From the NCBI GenBank assembly GCA_018398765.1, contig JAHBMJ010000547.1, forward strand, positions 2,501 through 35,000: a DNA stretch of 32,500 nt, in the 5' to 3' direction. The position numbers and the translations under genes were made by a program. Below the pieces are notes generated by a model, which saw only the letters and a program-made list of their open reading frames with translations, did not search any database and had not been told where the DNA came from. The DNA is from Chromera velia (Eukaryota; Sar; Chromeraceae). Position 1 is the first letter of the stretch, and each line of letters starts with the position of its first letter. This document shows, one piece after another, positions 10,838 through 20,460 of the stretch.

Positions 10838-11420
10838 TCAGGATTCCTGTTCTGAAGGGGACGGGTTTTGATGCTCTTGGTCATGCGTGGAAGCTCGGTT
10901 GGGGATGTCGCTAGAAGCAGAAGCAGAAGCCGAGGCGGAATTGGGTTCTGCGGCTGGGGCGGAGACGGGGGCTGGCATGGGATCGGGGGCGGCGGCTGCA
11001 TCTGGCTCTGGCTGGTTCTCTTCTGTTCGGTGCAGCCTTCTTGATTTTCCTGGTGACGACCTTCTCCAGGGGGGTTGCGATAATGGTGGGGCTTCAGGGG
11101 GAGGGTCTTCGGGGGAAGCCGGAGGATTCGGCAATGCTGCTGCGATAGCTGAGGAGGAGGAGGACGACGACGAAGAGGAGGAAGAAGAGGGAAGGGAGGA
11201 AGGTGGGAGGGGAGGGTTCGGGTCCGGATTGGAGGACGAAGAAGACTGCGGGGGGGCGGGGGCGGGGGCGAGGGGAGGGGGCTCGTGAAGTACTGCTGCT
11301 GCTTGGATGTTCTCTTTGCACCTCTTCTTTCCGTTGGGGTGGGTTTGGTGGGTCGTCAGACCTCGTTCGCTTGAGAAGGTCGCTTTACATTTTGGACACT
11401 TCCATTCACCGTCATCGTTT
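10838..11420 (-). CDS. C2H2-like zinc finger with Ser/Pro-rich tail (terminal exon)
   Basis: The minus-strand frame reads GEWKCPKCKATFSSERGL then TTHQTHPNGKKRC: C-x2-C-x12-H with a second His two residues later and a Cys further on, a C2H2/C2HC-like finger. The next roughly 160 residues are Pro, Ser and Ala repeats, including a 13-Ser run encoded by GAGGAG-type DNA, ending at a TGA at 10840-10838. A likely acceptor (CCCACAATAG, preceded by CTGT repeats) puts the exon start at 11420 with incoming phase 2. The open frame itself continues up to 11614. It lies just downstream of the methyltransferase on the same strand, so it is either a separate small gene or that gene's C-terminal extension; the phases do not join directly. 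Confidence 0.5.
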
Positions 11421-11436
11421 CTATTGTGGGCCGACA

Positions 11437-11459
11437 GACAGACAGACAGACAGACAGAA
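11437..11459. repeat. GACA microsatellite at a splice acceptor
   Basis: (GACA)n on the plus strand, read as CTGT repeats in the minus-strand transcript, ends 15 bases before the proposed acceptor of the zinc-finger exon and would serve as its pyrimidine tract. Confidence 0.7.
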
Positions 11460-11632
11460 ACACACAACACGAGCCACTGTACGCTCGCGGTTCCTTCACG
11501 CCCTTTTCTCTTGACAAATCCCACGCGCTCATATACGATCATGAACCCAGGCACAGCATTCTCACGTCTTCGCATGCATGCAGAATAATTCTGTAAAGCA
11601 ACACTTACCCACATGCTCAGACACTTCTTTCT

Positions 11633-14249
11633 TCAGTCTGATCCACCAACCGACCGACGGACCTTCGGGAACTTGGGTTGCCTCATTTCGCAGAGCAGTT
11701 GGAGTCCCGCCTTCTTGATCAACACCCGGTAGTGCTCATCAGTTCTGCACCAGAAGGAGAGAAAGAAAAGAGACTCAAAGGATCGAGCTCAGAGAGAAGG
11801 GCGGAAATACCGTCCAAACCAGAGCTGAGAGGAAAGAAGGTGAATGGGGCGTGTCAAGTCAAATGAATTGAAAGACCTGCAGGAGCGGCACCAACCAGTC
11901 GAGAGAGAGAGAGCCTGAGAGACTTGACAGTTTTCCGGGCAAATGCTCTCGCTGTTTGCTGCCTGTGTACCGTGTCCGTGTAACCTGGTTCCCCCCCCTT
12001 TTGTTCGTCTTTCTCCTCTCCTCCGCCTGGATCCATGCTGACCTACCTACCTCATGATGGAGTTGTCGTCCTTGTCGATGTGGAATTTGCCGTCCACCCC
12101 GACCACTACATTCTCCTTCAAACAAATGACACCCTGAAGAAATGGGGGGGGGGCAATGAATCAGATACTACCACGAGGGAACAGTTGAAGAGGTCGAAAA
12201 GAGGCAAGAAGAAAACCGGGAGACAGGAAAGAAAGGGACAAATCGGGAAGACAAAGACAAGAAGACAGAGAGGGGGGTCGGAGGGAGGGAGAGAGGAGGG
12301 TACTCATTGAGAGGCACCCATGCAGGCCGGGAATTGCTGACAACACAAACGCTCCATGGAAAAGAAAGAGGGAACAAGACACTACAAACCTCCGCCTGTC
12401 TCTGTCTCTCCTTTCTTCTTTTTTCCTTTCTGCCTTTCTGTCTCAAGCCTCCACTTGATCTTTCGATGGCAAGAAAGAAAGAGTGCATAGGCGGAACGAA
12501 CGAAAAGTCAGAAGACGGTCAAGTCAGTGAATCTGTCAGGAAATGAATTGTCCTTTTCTTTTCTTTCTTTCTTTCTTTCTTTCTTTCTGTCTGTCTGTCT
12601 GTCTGCTCGCTCGACTAGCTGCCTGCCTGCGTGCCTGCCTGCAGGGCCTGACTGACGTTGGGTTTGAGAGCCCTCTTGCATCTCTTCAAGAACGAGTCGA
12701 GATCCGGGTCCGTCAAGTAGAGAGCAACCTGGAAGGAAGGAAGGAAGGAAGGAAGGAAGACAGGAAGGAAGGGAAGGAAGGAAGGAAGGAAGGAAGGAAG
12801 ACAGGAAGGAAGGGAAGGAAGGAAGGAAGGAAGGAAGGAAGGAAGAAGGAAGGAAGGAAGGAAGGAAGGAAGAAGGAAGGAAGGAAGGAAGGAAGAAAGG
12901 AAGGACTCCAGTATCATCCAAACGCACCTAGAAGTTCAGACAGACAAGGAGCCTGATTTCTGATTAGCAACGAACAGATCGAATGAACGATCTTGAAGTT
13001 GAGAAGACCTATAGAAAAAAAAGAACACTGACAGATAAGGAAGCTCCACTTTTTATCGTCCTCTACCCCCTCGTCAATCCTCTCCAGCCTTTCGGTGGAG
13101 CTTCCTTCTAAACTCGGGTGGCTTCATGAAATAAATTCATTGTGACGTTGCATGGTTAGTCAACTCATGTCCTAGACTGAAGAAAAGAAAAATGCTTGGT
13201 CGGTCTCGTTTCTCTCTGTATTGTCTGTCTGTCTGTCAACATTTCTGACCCACCCCTTGGATTCAGGACGAGTGACGTTGAAATTAAAATGAAGAATCGA
13301 TGCATACCGAATGAAGGAAATCAATCTGACCCAAAACCCAACCCACCCACTGACCCATTGGATCCAGATAACGTCATAGCGGTCAGGAATGGGGTCAAAA
13401 TCCTGAAGTCCTACGCAGATGAATCTGCTTGCAGAAAGACACAGAAAGGAAATTGAATTGAGGTGGTGAAGCAATATGGTGTTCGAGCAACAGAGGAGAT
13501 CTCTCTAGCGCCGTAGAAAAAAAAAATGTATTTGAAGAAGTCCGTCATCTCAGGAGCTCGAAGACCTGCAGGAAAGTGGAGAGAGGACCGCAAACGGCGC
13601 AACACGGAGGAAGGACGGCAGAACATAACGGCGCGGCCTCAGCATTTAATTGCCAAAGAGAGAGACGGAATCACCGAGGGCGGCCTTCCTCTTCCTTGCA
13701 ATGCACTCCTTCCATAGACCGCACTTGGATGGCAACTGTAGCAGATTCACACACGCCCAAACACATCCAGCTAGAGAGAAAGAGGAAGACACTCGCAGAG
13801 AGAGAGTCTGCTGACTCCTTTGCACGGTCGCTCTGCACAAAGTCCTTTGCCTTCCTCAAATATTTCTCACAGGGCTCCACAAGGTCCACCTGCACACAGA
13901 CAGACTATGTGTTTCTTCTTCTTCTCCCTCCTTTTCTTCATGCAGACAGACAGACAGGCAGGCAGGCAGACAGTCGAAAGAGAAAGTCACTCACAGGCAG
14001 GCAGGCATCATCGGTTGGTTGGGTGCACCTGTGCCACAGCCAGAGAGCTTTGTTGACTTGATTGAAGACGGGGAGGGAGGGACCCCCCACACCTTCCTTC
14101 GTGGCTTGAGAGAGGGAGGGCAAAAGAAGGGCCCCCCGCAAAACTCCAATTCTGTCGCAGACCCTCGTCCTGGCGATCACCAGAACCAGCTCAAGAAAAG
14201 ACCTACTAGTCGACCCCCCTTCTTTTTCGTTGTCCCTTTGAAACAATGC

Positions 14250-14287
<38 letters not shown>

Positions 14288-14758
14288 ACTTAGGTCCGCC
14301 CTCCCAGCCCATCATGCCCCCCCAAATCTTTCTTTTTTCAGCACCGGGCTCCTCCCTGTGTGGTGTTCTGGCAGAATCCGCACGCAGAGAGAGAGATTCT
14401 TTCCCTCCCCTTCCTCAATTCCTCTCACCCTCCCTCCACCTGACAAACCTTCTGGAGCTTCGTACACGCTCAGTTTTCTAGAACATCTAGAAGATTGCCT
14501 TTCCCCGTCCGCCATTCTTCTAGCTCACCGTCCCTCCAGCCGACACACAGACAGACCGACAGACAGACAGACAGACAGGCAGACCTTCTGGAAGTGTTTG
14601 AGAAGCAGCCCCTTGGAGACTCGACCGATCCCTGCCCCGCAGTCACATGCGTACTCAAACCCGCAGGGGCCCCCCTTCTCTGCCGGGAGGGCCTTCAGTG
14701 CGTTGAGGAAGTCGGAAGACGCGGCAATGTCCGTGTGGGAGACGACCTCGTAACCTGC

Positions 14759-14793
<35 letters not shown>

Positions 14794-15832
14794 TCGGAAG
14801 CAAGTCAATGAGTCAGCCAGGAGTCCGTGCAGCAACAACTAGTCTTAAACAGGAACATAAACAAAAGGAAGAACCACAGAGACCGAGAGAGCCGAAATGG
14901 ACCCCTACCCTCCTCATGCAGCAACAAATCGAATGGGAAAACTGGAAAGAGAGCCCAGGAAGACTTTTCCAGATTGACAGAAAAGAACAAACCAAAATGC
15001 GGATCGGCTTGGTGAAAGGGTTGATGGAGAAACACGGAAAGGCGAGGAAACGAGAGAACAAAGAAATGAGCAAGATAACACCAAACACACGACAAAATCC
15101 TCATTTTCTCCTCCCGACAGGAGAGTAGGAAAGGGGAGAGGAGGAGCAGCAAGGCCGTCCCACATGCATCCAAAGCCTCCCAAAACGACAACGAAACCGA
15201 TCATAAAGGAACGAACGAAAACCCACCGACCTCCCAAAACCCCATTCACGCTCACTTCCTGATTCTGCAATCAAGGGAGAGAAAACAAGAGGCACAAAAA
15301 TCTTAAGCGCTAAAAACGGGATAGCGAAAAATAAAGAAACACACACACACACACACAGAGAGGGAGAGAGGGAGAGAGGGAGAGAGGGAGGGAGGGAGGG
15401 AGGGAGGGAGGGAGAGAGGGAGAGGGAATGCAGGTAGACCAACAAACCCGTTACTCCTGCTGCTCCTGGGCGTATTCCTTCCGGTGGCTTTAGAGGCAGA
15501 TGTGATCAAAGACAGCTACCAAAAAAGCATTCCAAAAACAACTGCAAGACAAAACCTTCCTGGTCACACACACCCTGTCAACCCGTGCGCACACCAACCT
15601 GCTCACAAAAATCGGACAGGCGAGCTGCCACCACAACAATAACGACAACGCAGGACCCGGCCTCACTTCTCTCTTGCCCCAACAACCCATCCATCCACCA
15701 CATTGAACCGACCTCCCAATAGTCCTCAGCCTTTTTGTACCACTCCGTTCGCTTCTCGCCCTTCTCTCCCAGCTCCTCCTTCCACATTTCCTGAAGATTC
15801 CTGTAAGTGCCACCCAGCGAATTCTCCCCCAT
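11633..15832 (-). CDS. NTMT1: Protein N-terminal (X-Pro-Lys) methyltransferase, NTMT1/METTL11A/Tae1 family
   Basis: Transfers methyl groups from S-adenosylmethionine to the alpha-amino group of proteins starting X-Pro-Lys. Proposed exons: 15832-15709, 15487-15440, 14754-14585, 13889-13816, 13424-13355, 12728-12657, 12133-12051, 11744-11663; all phases agree and give 241 residues. Read-through of the last exon reaches a TGA at 11635-11633 (250 residues; human NTMT1 is about 223). Motifs: RTEWYKKAEDYWE (29-40), GYEVVSHTDI (58-67), SAM motif I DCGAGIGRVSKGLLL (95-109), VDLVEP (115), VGLQDF and DVIWIQW (143-162), LTDPDL (167), LKPN|GVICLKENV (183-195), and KKAGLQLL. Odd points: the His of the family's IGHLTD motif is Tyr here (VALYLTD), and the usual final beta strand is not found. 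The exon 1 end and exon 2 are the least certain parts. Confidence 0.88.
12168..12295. other. Purine-rich intron segment
   Basis: GAGG/GAAAG-rich DNA in intron 6 (12656-12134) of the methyltransferase gene. It becomes a long pyrimidine tract upstream of the exon 7 acceptor (TTTCTTCAG). No separate gene. Confidence 0.5.
12558..12603. repeat. TTTC / TGTC microsatellite
   Basis: (TTTC)n followed by (TGTC)n on the plus strand, inside intron 6 of the minus-strand methyltransferase gene. This is one of two tracts here in which the pyrimidine strand is opposite to the transcript. Confidence 0.85.
12730..12902. repeat. GGAA microsatellite abutting a splice acceptor
   Basis: About 170 bases of (GGAA)n with interruptions (GACA, GGGAA, GAAGAA). 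In the minus-strand transcript it is (TTCC)n running straight into the CAG of the exon 6 acceptor at 12731-12729, so the whole pyrimidine tract is a microsatellite. Confidence 0.9.
13901..13973. repeat. 42-base dispersed repeat and GACA/GGCA tract
   Basis: 13901-13942 matches 10338-10379 at 40 of 42 positions; it is followed by GACAGACAGACAGGCAGGCAGGCA to 13973. It lies in intron 3 of the methyltransferase gene, close to the exon 4 acceptor at 13890. Confidence 0.85.
14252..14284. repeat. GA microsatellite
   Basis: Perfect (GA)n of about 33 bases within intron 3 (14584-13890) of the methyltransferase gene; (TC)n in the transcript. Confidence 0.9.
14547..14584. repeat. GACA microsatellite at the exon 3 donor
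   Basis: In the transcript, intron 3 begins GTCTGCCTGTCTGTCTGTCT, so the 5' splice site itself is the first unit of a GTCT repeat. Confidence 0.85.
14758..14793. repeat. GACA microsatellite at the exon 3 acceptor
   Basis: Nine GACA units on the plus strand. In the transcript, (CTGT)n ends directly at the TGCAG acceptor of exon 3 (first base 14754). Confidence 0.9.
15343..15424. repeat. CA and GGGA microsatellites
   Basis: (CA)n at 15341-15357 and (GAGG)n/(GGGA)n at 15358-15424, immediately downstream (in the transcript) of the exon 2 donor of the methyltransferase gene, within intron 2. Confidence 0.85.
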
Positions 15833-16789
15833 CGTCTCCCTGTCTAGAGTCCCACTTGCCTCAATGGTTGGAGAGAGTGCAAGACTCTCGGAGAAAGGCG
15901 AACGCTGCCGAGCGAAGCACGCAACCTTGTCAAGATGTGAGCCGCGGACTGCTCTGAAGGCTCGAAATCTGGGAATGAAAGAGTGCAGACGCAGAATGGT
16001 CTCCAGACCGTATTGGCACGAGGCTTCCCCTGGATTCTTTTATCCCTCTCCCGGCAGGGAAGTTATGTATTCGTCGAGTGACTCGCAGTTGTTGATAGCC
16101 ACTGCCACTATGAGTTTGTGGAGGTTTGCAGATCACAGACGTGTGAGTGGCAAGTTTGTAATTATTGATCGAAAATCTCGAGATGAATCGACGAGATCAT
16201 CTGAGGTGTTGCAGATAAATCGTTGCAGTCCAGGGCCGAAGAAGGAGACGGACAAGTGATTCTCGTATATATGATTCTCGTGCTGCATGCATGCATGCAT
16301 GATGGAGACGGCCAGCAGAAAGGGGCCGCGGAGACGGCAATTTAATTCAGAAGACTTGGACAATCTTGGACATGCAGTCACATGGAATGCAGTCCTTGTA
16401 TAGTCCTTGTGCCTGCCTCGGGACGCTTGCATTCATAGTGACTGCGTCACATTCCAGCTTGTCCACGTTGGGCAGGGAGATCGACACGTACGTCGACGAT
16501 AACCGTCTCGATCCTTTCATCCGTGCATCTTTGCGTTCTACAAGATCATGCACTCGATCATCTGCTCTGACAGGCACGACACTGTAGAATCTTTCCCTGC
16601 ACGCCAGTTTTCGAAGAGAGAGTGCCCTAGCTGTATGTGTGAATTTGCGGCAAAACTACAGTGAAGGAAGTTCCTCCGGAAGAGAGAACAGGCTGAGGAC
16701 TCCAAAGGCGGCTGCAGGGGCAGGCGCGATCTGCTGCCTCTCCTTTCCCGTCTATCTTTGGTCTGCCTTCCTTCTCCCAGCACCAAAAG
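15833..16789. promoter_or_regulatory. Divergent intergenic region with (TGCA)4
   Basis: The region between the methyltransferase (minus) and the large helical-repeat gene (plus), so it probably carries both promoters. It holds TGCATGCATGCATGCAT at 16284-16300, a tandem form of the TGCATGCA palindrome known as an ApiAP2 target in Apicomplexa, and a TCTCGAGA palindrome near 16176. No TATA box or coding exon is convincing. A small 5' exon of either gene cannot be ruled out. Confidence 0.45.
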
Positions 16790-19700
16790 ATGAGTGCTGT
16801 TCGCGCGGTTAGCCTCAAAGAGAGACTAGGGACTGCCGACCTCTTCAGACTGCTGTCTCTGGTCTCCGCGTCCGCCCATCTACCCGCAAAGCCGCCCAAT
16901 CTCTGGGAGGCCTACGCAGAGAGGGCCATCGAGCTGGGCCCCGAATTGGACCCCCAGGCCCTCACCAAGCTGCTCTCTTCCTTTGCCAGAGCAGACTTTC
17001 GCCACCGCCCTTTCCTCCAATGTATGTCTGAGAGGATTCTCCGAGACTTGGATTCCTTCTCCCTCTTCTGTCTGACCACCAATCTGCATTCTTTCGCCAG
17101 CCTCTCCTACAGAGACCCCGAATTCCTCTCTGCAGCCACAGATCAAATAGCGACTGTTCTGAGGGACAGAGAGAAGCAGAGACAGAGAAGGGGAGTCAGA
17201 GAAAGGAGAAAGGTGGAGGACAGAGAGGGAGGGGGAGTAGACGCGCGGATGCTGGCCACGATTTCGAATTCCCTTGCCCGACTGGATTTTGAGAGTCGAG
17301 CCCTGATGAATGCAGTGGGTGAGTGCCTCGCTGACATGTTGGACGAGTGCAACGGACAGGACATATCGACCGTTGCCAATGCATTTGCAAGACAGGGCAT
17401 CAGGCACGAGTTTCTCTTCGAACAGTTGGGCCTCGCTGTGAGGAAGAACGCAGAGAAGCTGACTGCAATGGAGATCGCGACCATCTCCAACGCATGGGCG
17501 AAGCTGCGAATAAACGATCCGCCCACAGTTTTCCTTCTGTCGAGTGTTGCCAAGAGGCACATGACGGCATTTACACCGCAGGGATTGGGTATGCTGTGTA
17601 GCGCCATGGCGCGCATGAACTCATCGGAGGTTTCCCTTTTTGACGCGATGGCTCAAGACACTGGAAGGAGACTTGATCAAATGAAGAGAAAGGTTGAAAG
17701 GGAAGGAGACGGAGATGGGGTAGAGGGGTTCTCTTCCGCTTCTGCGTCGTCTCTGTTGATGATTTTGAATGGACTTTCAAGTCAGAAAGGGGAGGGGGGG
17801 GGCTGTCGGTACCTCTTCTTGTTTGAGAAATTTTCGGATCTGTTGGTAGAATCCGGACCGGGAAGGGGAGAGGGTGATTGGAGGCAAGGGGAAGAGATGG
17901 GAAGGAGGGACTTCGGTTTTAAATTTCCGGAAGGCGATGTGGCTGCTGTTTGTCAGATTTTGAGGTGCATGAGTCGAGCGGGAGTGAAGCGTCGAGACGT
18001 GTTTTTGTTTCTTGATGGCGAGCTTGAGAGAATGCTAGGGGGCGGGTTCCATGCGGGAGCGGGTGAGGCAAAAGAGAAAGAGGAATTGGAAAAGGGAGGA
18101 GACAGAGAGGTGAGAGGAGCGAAGTTGAACGGTCGGGATTTTATTGACATTGTTGTAGCGCATCAGAGGTCCGGGGTCCCGGTAAGCGAAAATTTGGGAT
18201 TTATTTTGGAGGACCGAATATCCGATTGGGTTGACCTTGACATGACGGAAAATGAAAGTAGAGTTTTTGGAGGTGCTTTGAAGGGGGGAAAGGGGGGAGT
18301 ATCTCTAGGTCAATTCGTCGGCCAGGGGGTGAGTGGGATATCTGCATTGTCACTTGGGGGTGCAGAATTATGGGTTGGGGTCGGGAGGTCGTTAGAGAGG
18401 CTGTGTTCCTTTCCGTCTGATGAATTTTCGCTTTCACGGGGCAGCAGTCGAATAAAAGAGAGGGAAGGAAGCATTCAGGATCGAAAATGGAAACGTGCAG
18501 AAGAAAGGGAAGGGGGGGGAGTGGAAGAAAGCGGGAGGGGAGGGCGCGAGTCTACCGGAAGGAAGAAAATCCTTTCCTCCGAAGAGCGAAAAAAAAGAAA
18601 TTTCAGCGAGCCGAGAGGATTCCAAAATGAAGCCCAGCCCACCTCCCTCGTCCCGTGGGTGGACTTAATGAAAGCATTGGGGGGGTTTAGACGGGCCGTC
18701 GAGAGGATAGCGAGAGAAAGAAAGAAAGTAAGGCAACTGAAACTTCAAACGGGGGCAGAAAAAGAAAGGGAGGGGTTGAGTGAGGAGGAAGAGACAAGTT
18801 TGTTGCAGAGCCTCGGGAGGACCCACGACTCTCTCCAGGTTGTCTGTGCGAGCCTTGGAGGAGACCAGCTTGCTGCTCAGAACAAGATGATCCTGTCACC
18901 TGAAGGTCAGTCAGACGGACTCTCTCTGCCCCTCGATCAGAAGAGAGGAAGGCAGAGAATGAAGGAAGGCTTCAGCAAGTAAGTAAGTCTGTATGGTCGT
19001 GAGGGCCTGTCTGCATGAATAGAGGAGAGACGATCGACGCACGCAAGGACGCGTCCAAGTACGTAAGTGAGCAACGCACAGTAAGTAAGCGTGCGTCAGT
19101 AAGCAAGTAAGTAAGTAAGTAAGTCTGTATGTTCGTGAGGGCCTGTCTGCATGAATAGAGGAGAGACGAAATTTTGTATGTGTAAAGAAAAGCTGTTTGT
19201 GACTTTCACGAGTCATAACGAAAGAAGCAGCTCTGTTTATCCCGGCCGGGAGAAAAGAGAAGAGAGCAGAGAAGAGAAAAGCAATGCCAGCAGAAAGAGG
19301 AGAAGAGGAGAGAAGAGGAGAAAAGCAATCCCTCACTTAGTTAGTCATGTGACAGAGGAGCAAAGGAATTAACGGTTTGGCGGGTCTTCGCTGCAAGACA
19401 AGTTGGCGATGCAACTCCACCCCAGAAACGCTGGTGTGTGTGTGTGTGTGTGTGTGAGTGTGTGTGCAGACACCATTTCACTTCTTGACGCATTGACGCG
19501 GCCATCCCTTGCTCCCTCGTCGTCTGGCTCTTGTGCTGGCCGGGTGTATGCCCCTAAGAGCAATGTGGGGGAAGGGGACGAAGAGGACGAAGATGGAGAG
19601 GACGCGAGTGGCCCCGTCACCCTCACGGCCAGTGGACGAGAAGAGAATGATGGCTGTCATCTTGCAGTCCCCGAACAGCTCTTTCTGCCCATAGTCCGTC

Positions 19701-20393
19701 GGGCAGTCAGCTTCCTGCGGGCTGGACGGCTGGGGGGTCCTGATTGTGCGTCTCTCTGTCAGAGTCTCGGCATTCTCTGCATCCGCTCTCTCTCTCTGCC
19801 TGCATCTCTGGAGGAGCCGGACGAGATGGGTGGATGGATGGGGGGAGACGGAGACACCGACCCAGCAGCCACAGAAGTGTCTCTTGTTGGGAGTGGATGG
19901 GTGTATACGTCTCTTGTGAGGGAGGCAGTGCGGGCCTTCAGCTGGCTGGACCCGCTCTCTCTCGATTCATCTCATCTTCTGATGCAAGCAGAAGCCGGAG
20001 GGGGGGCTCGGGGCGCGGTGAACCGGGGTCCGCTCGGTCTTTTGCGTTTGAACTTCAGTCAGTGCGCGTCAATTTTGAAGGGTCTCAAGGCTGTGGCTTT
20101 CTCGTTGGTGGATGGCGACGCTGTCCGGCGAATTGCGGCGGCAGCGTGCGAGAGGGCGCTGGAGGAGCATGAAGGAAGAGGCCCAGGAGAATGCGCGGTG
20201 GGTGAGGGCCCGGCGTGCAGTGCAGAACTGGGGAAAGGAGGGGAAAGGGTGTTGATTGGACATGCGGATAGTCAGGCAGGATTTGTAAGCTCTGTAGTCA
20301 GAAAAGTCACGCGCATCCACGCAGATCAACGCACAGATATACTCGCACACAGAAACAATTGAAACCCCTTCTCCTCTTTCTTCCGTCCCTCTG

Positions 20394-20460
<67 letters not shown>

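Noticed and set aside
10887-11288. Plus-strand acidic Glu/Gly frame
   Set aside because: Shadow of the poly-Ser/Pro coding exon on the minus strand, which carries a zinc-finger motif in frame.
11595-11612. An 18-base GT...AG segment (GTAAGTGTTGCTTTACAG) resembling a nucleomorph-size intron
   Set aside because: Removing it does not join recognised exons in phase, and all other introns here are far longer. Probably chance.
11640-11662. A 25-base GT...AG segment directly after the QPKFPK codons
   Set aside because: Too short to be spliced, and the resulting frame stops at once.
15807-16259. Plus-strand 150-codon frame upstream of the large helical-repeat gene
   Set aside because: No recognisable domain, overlaps the first exon of the methyltransferase on the other strand, and no splice site links it to 16790.
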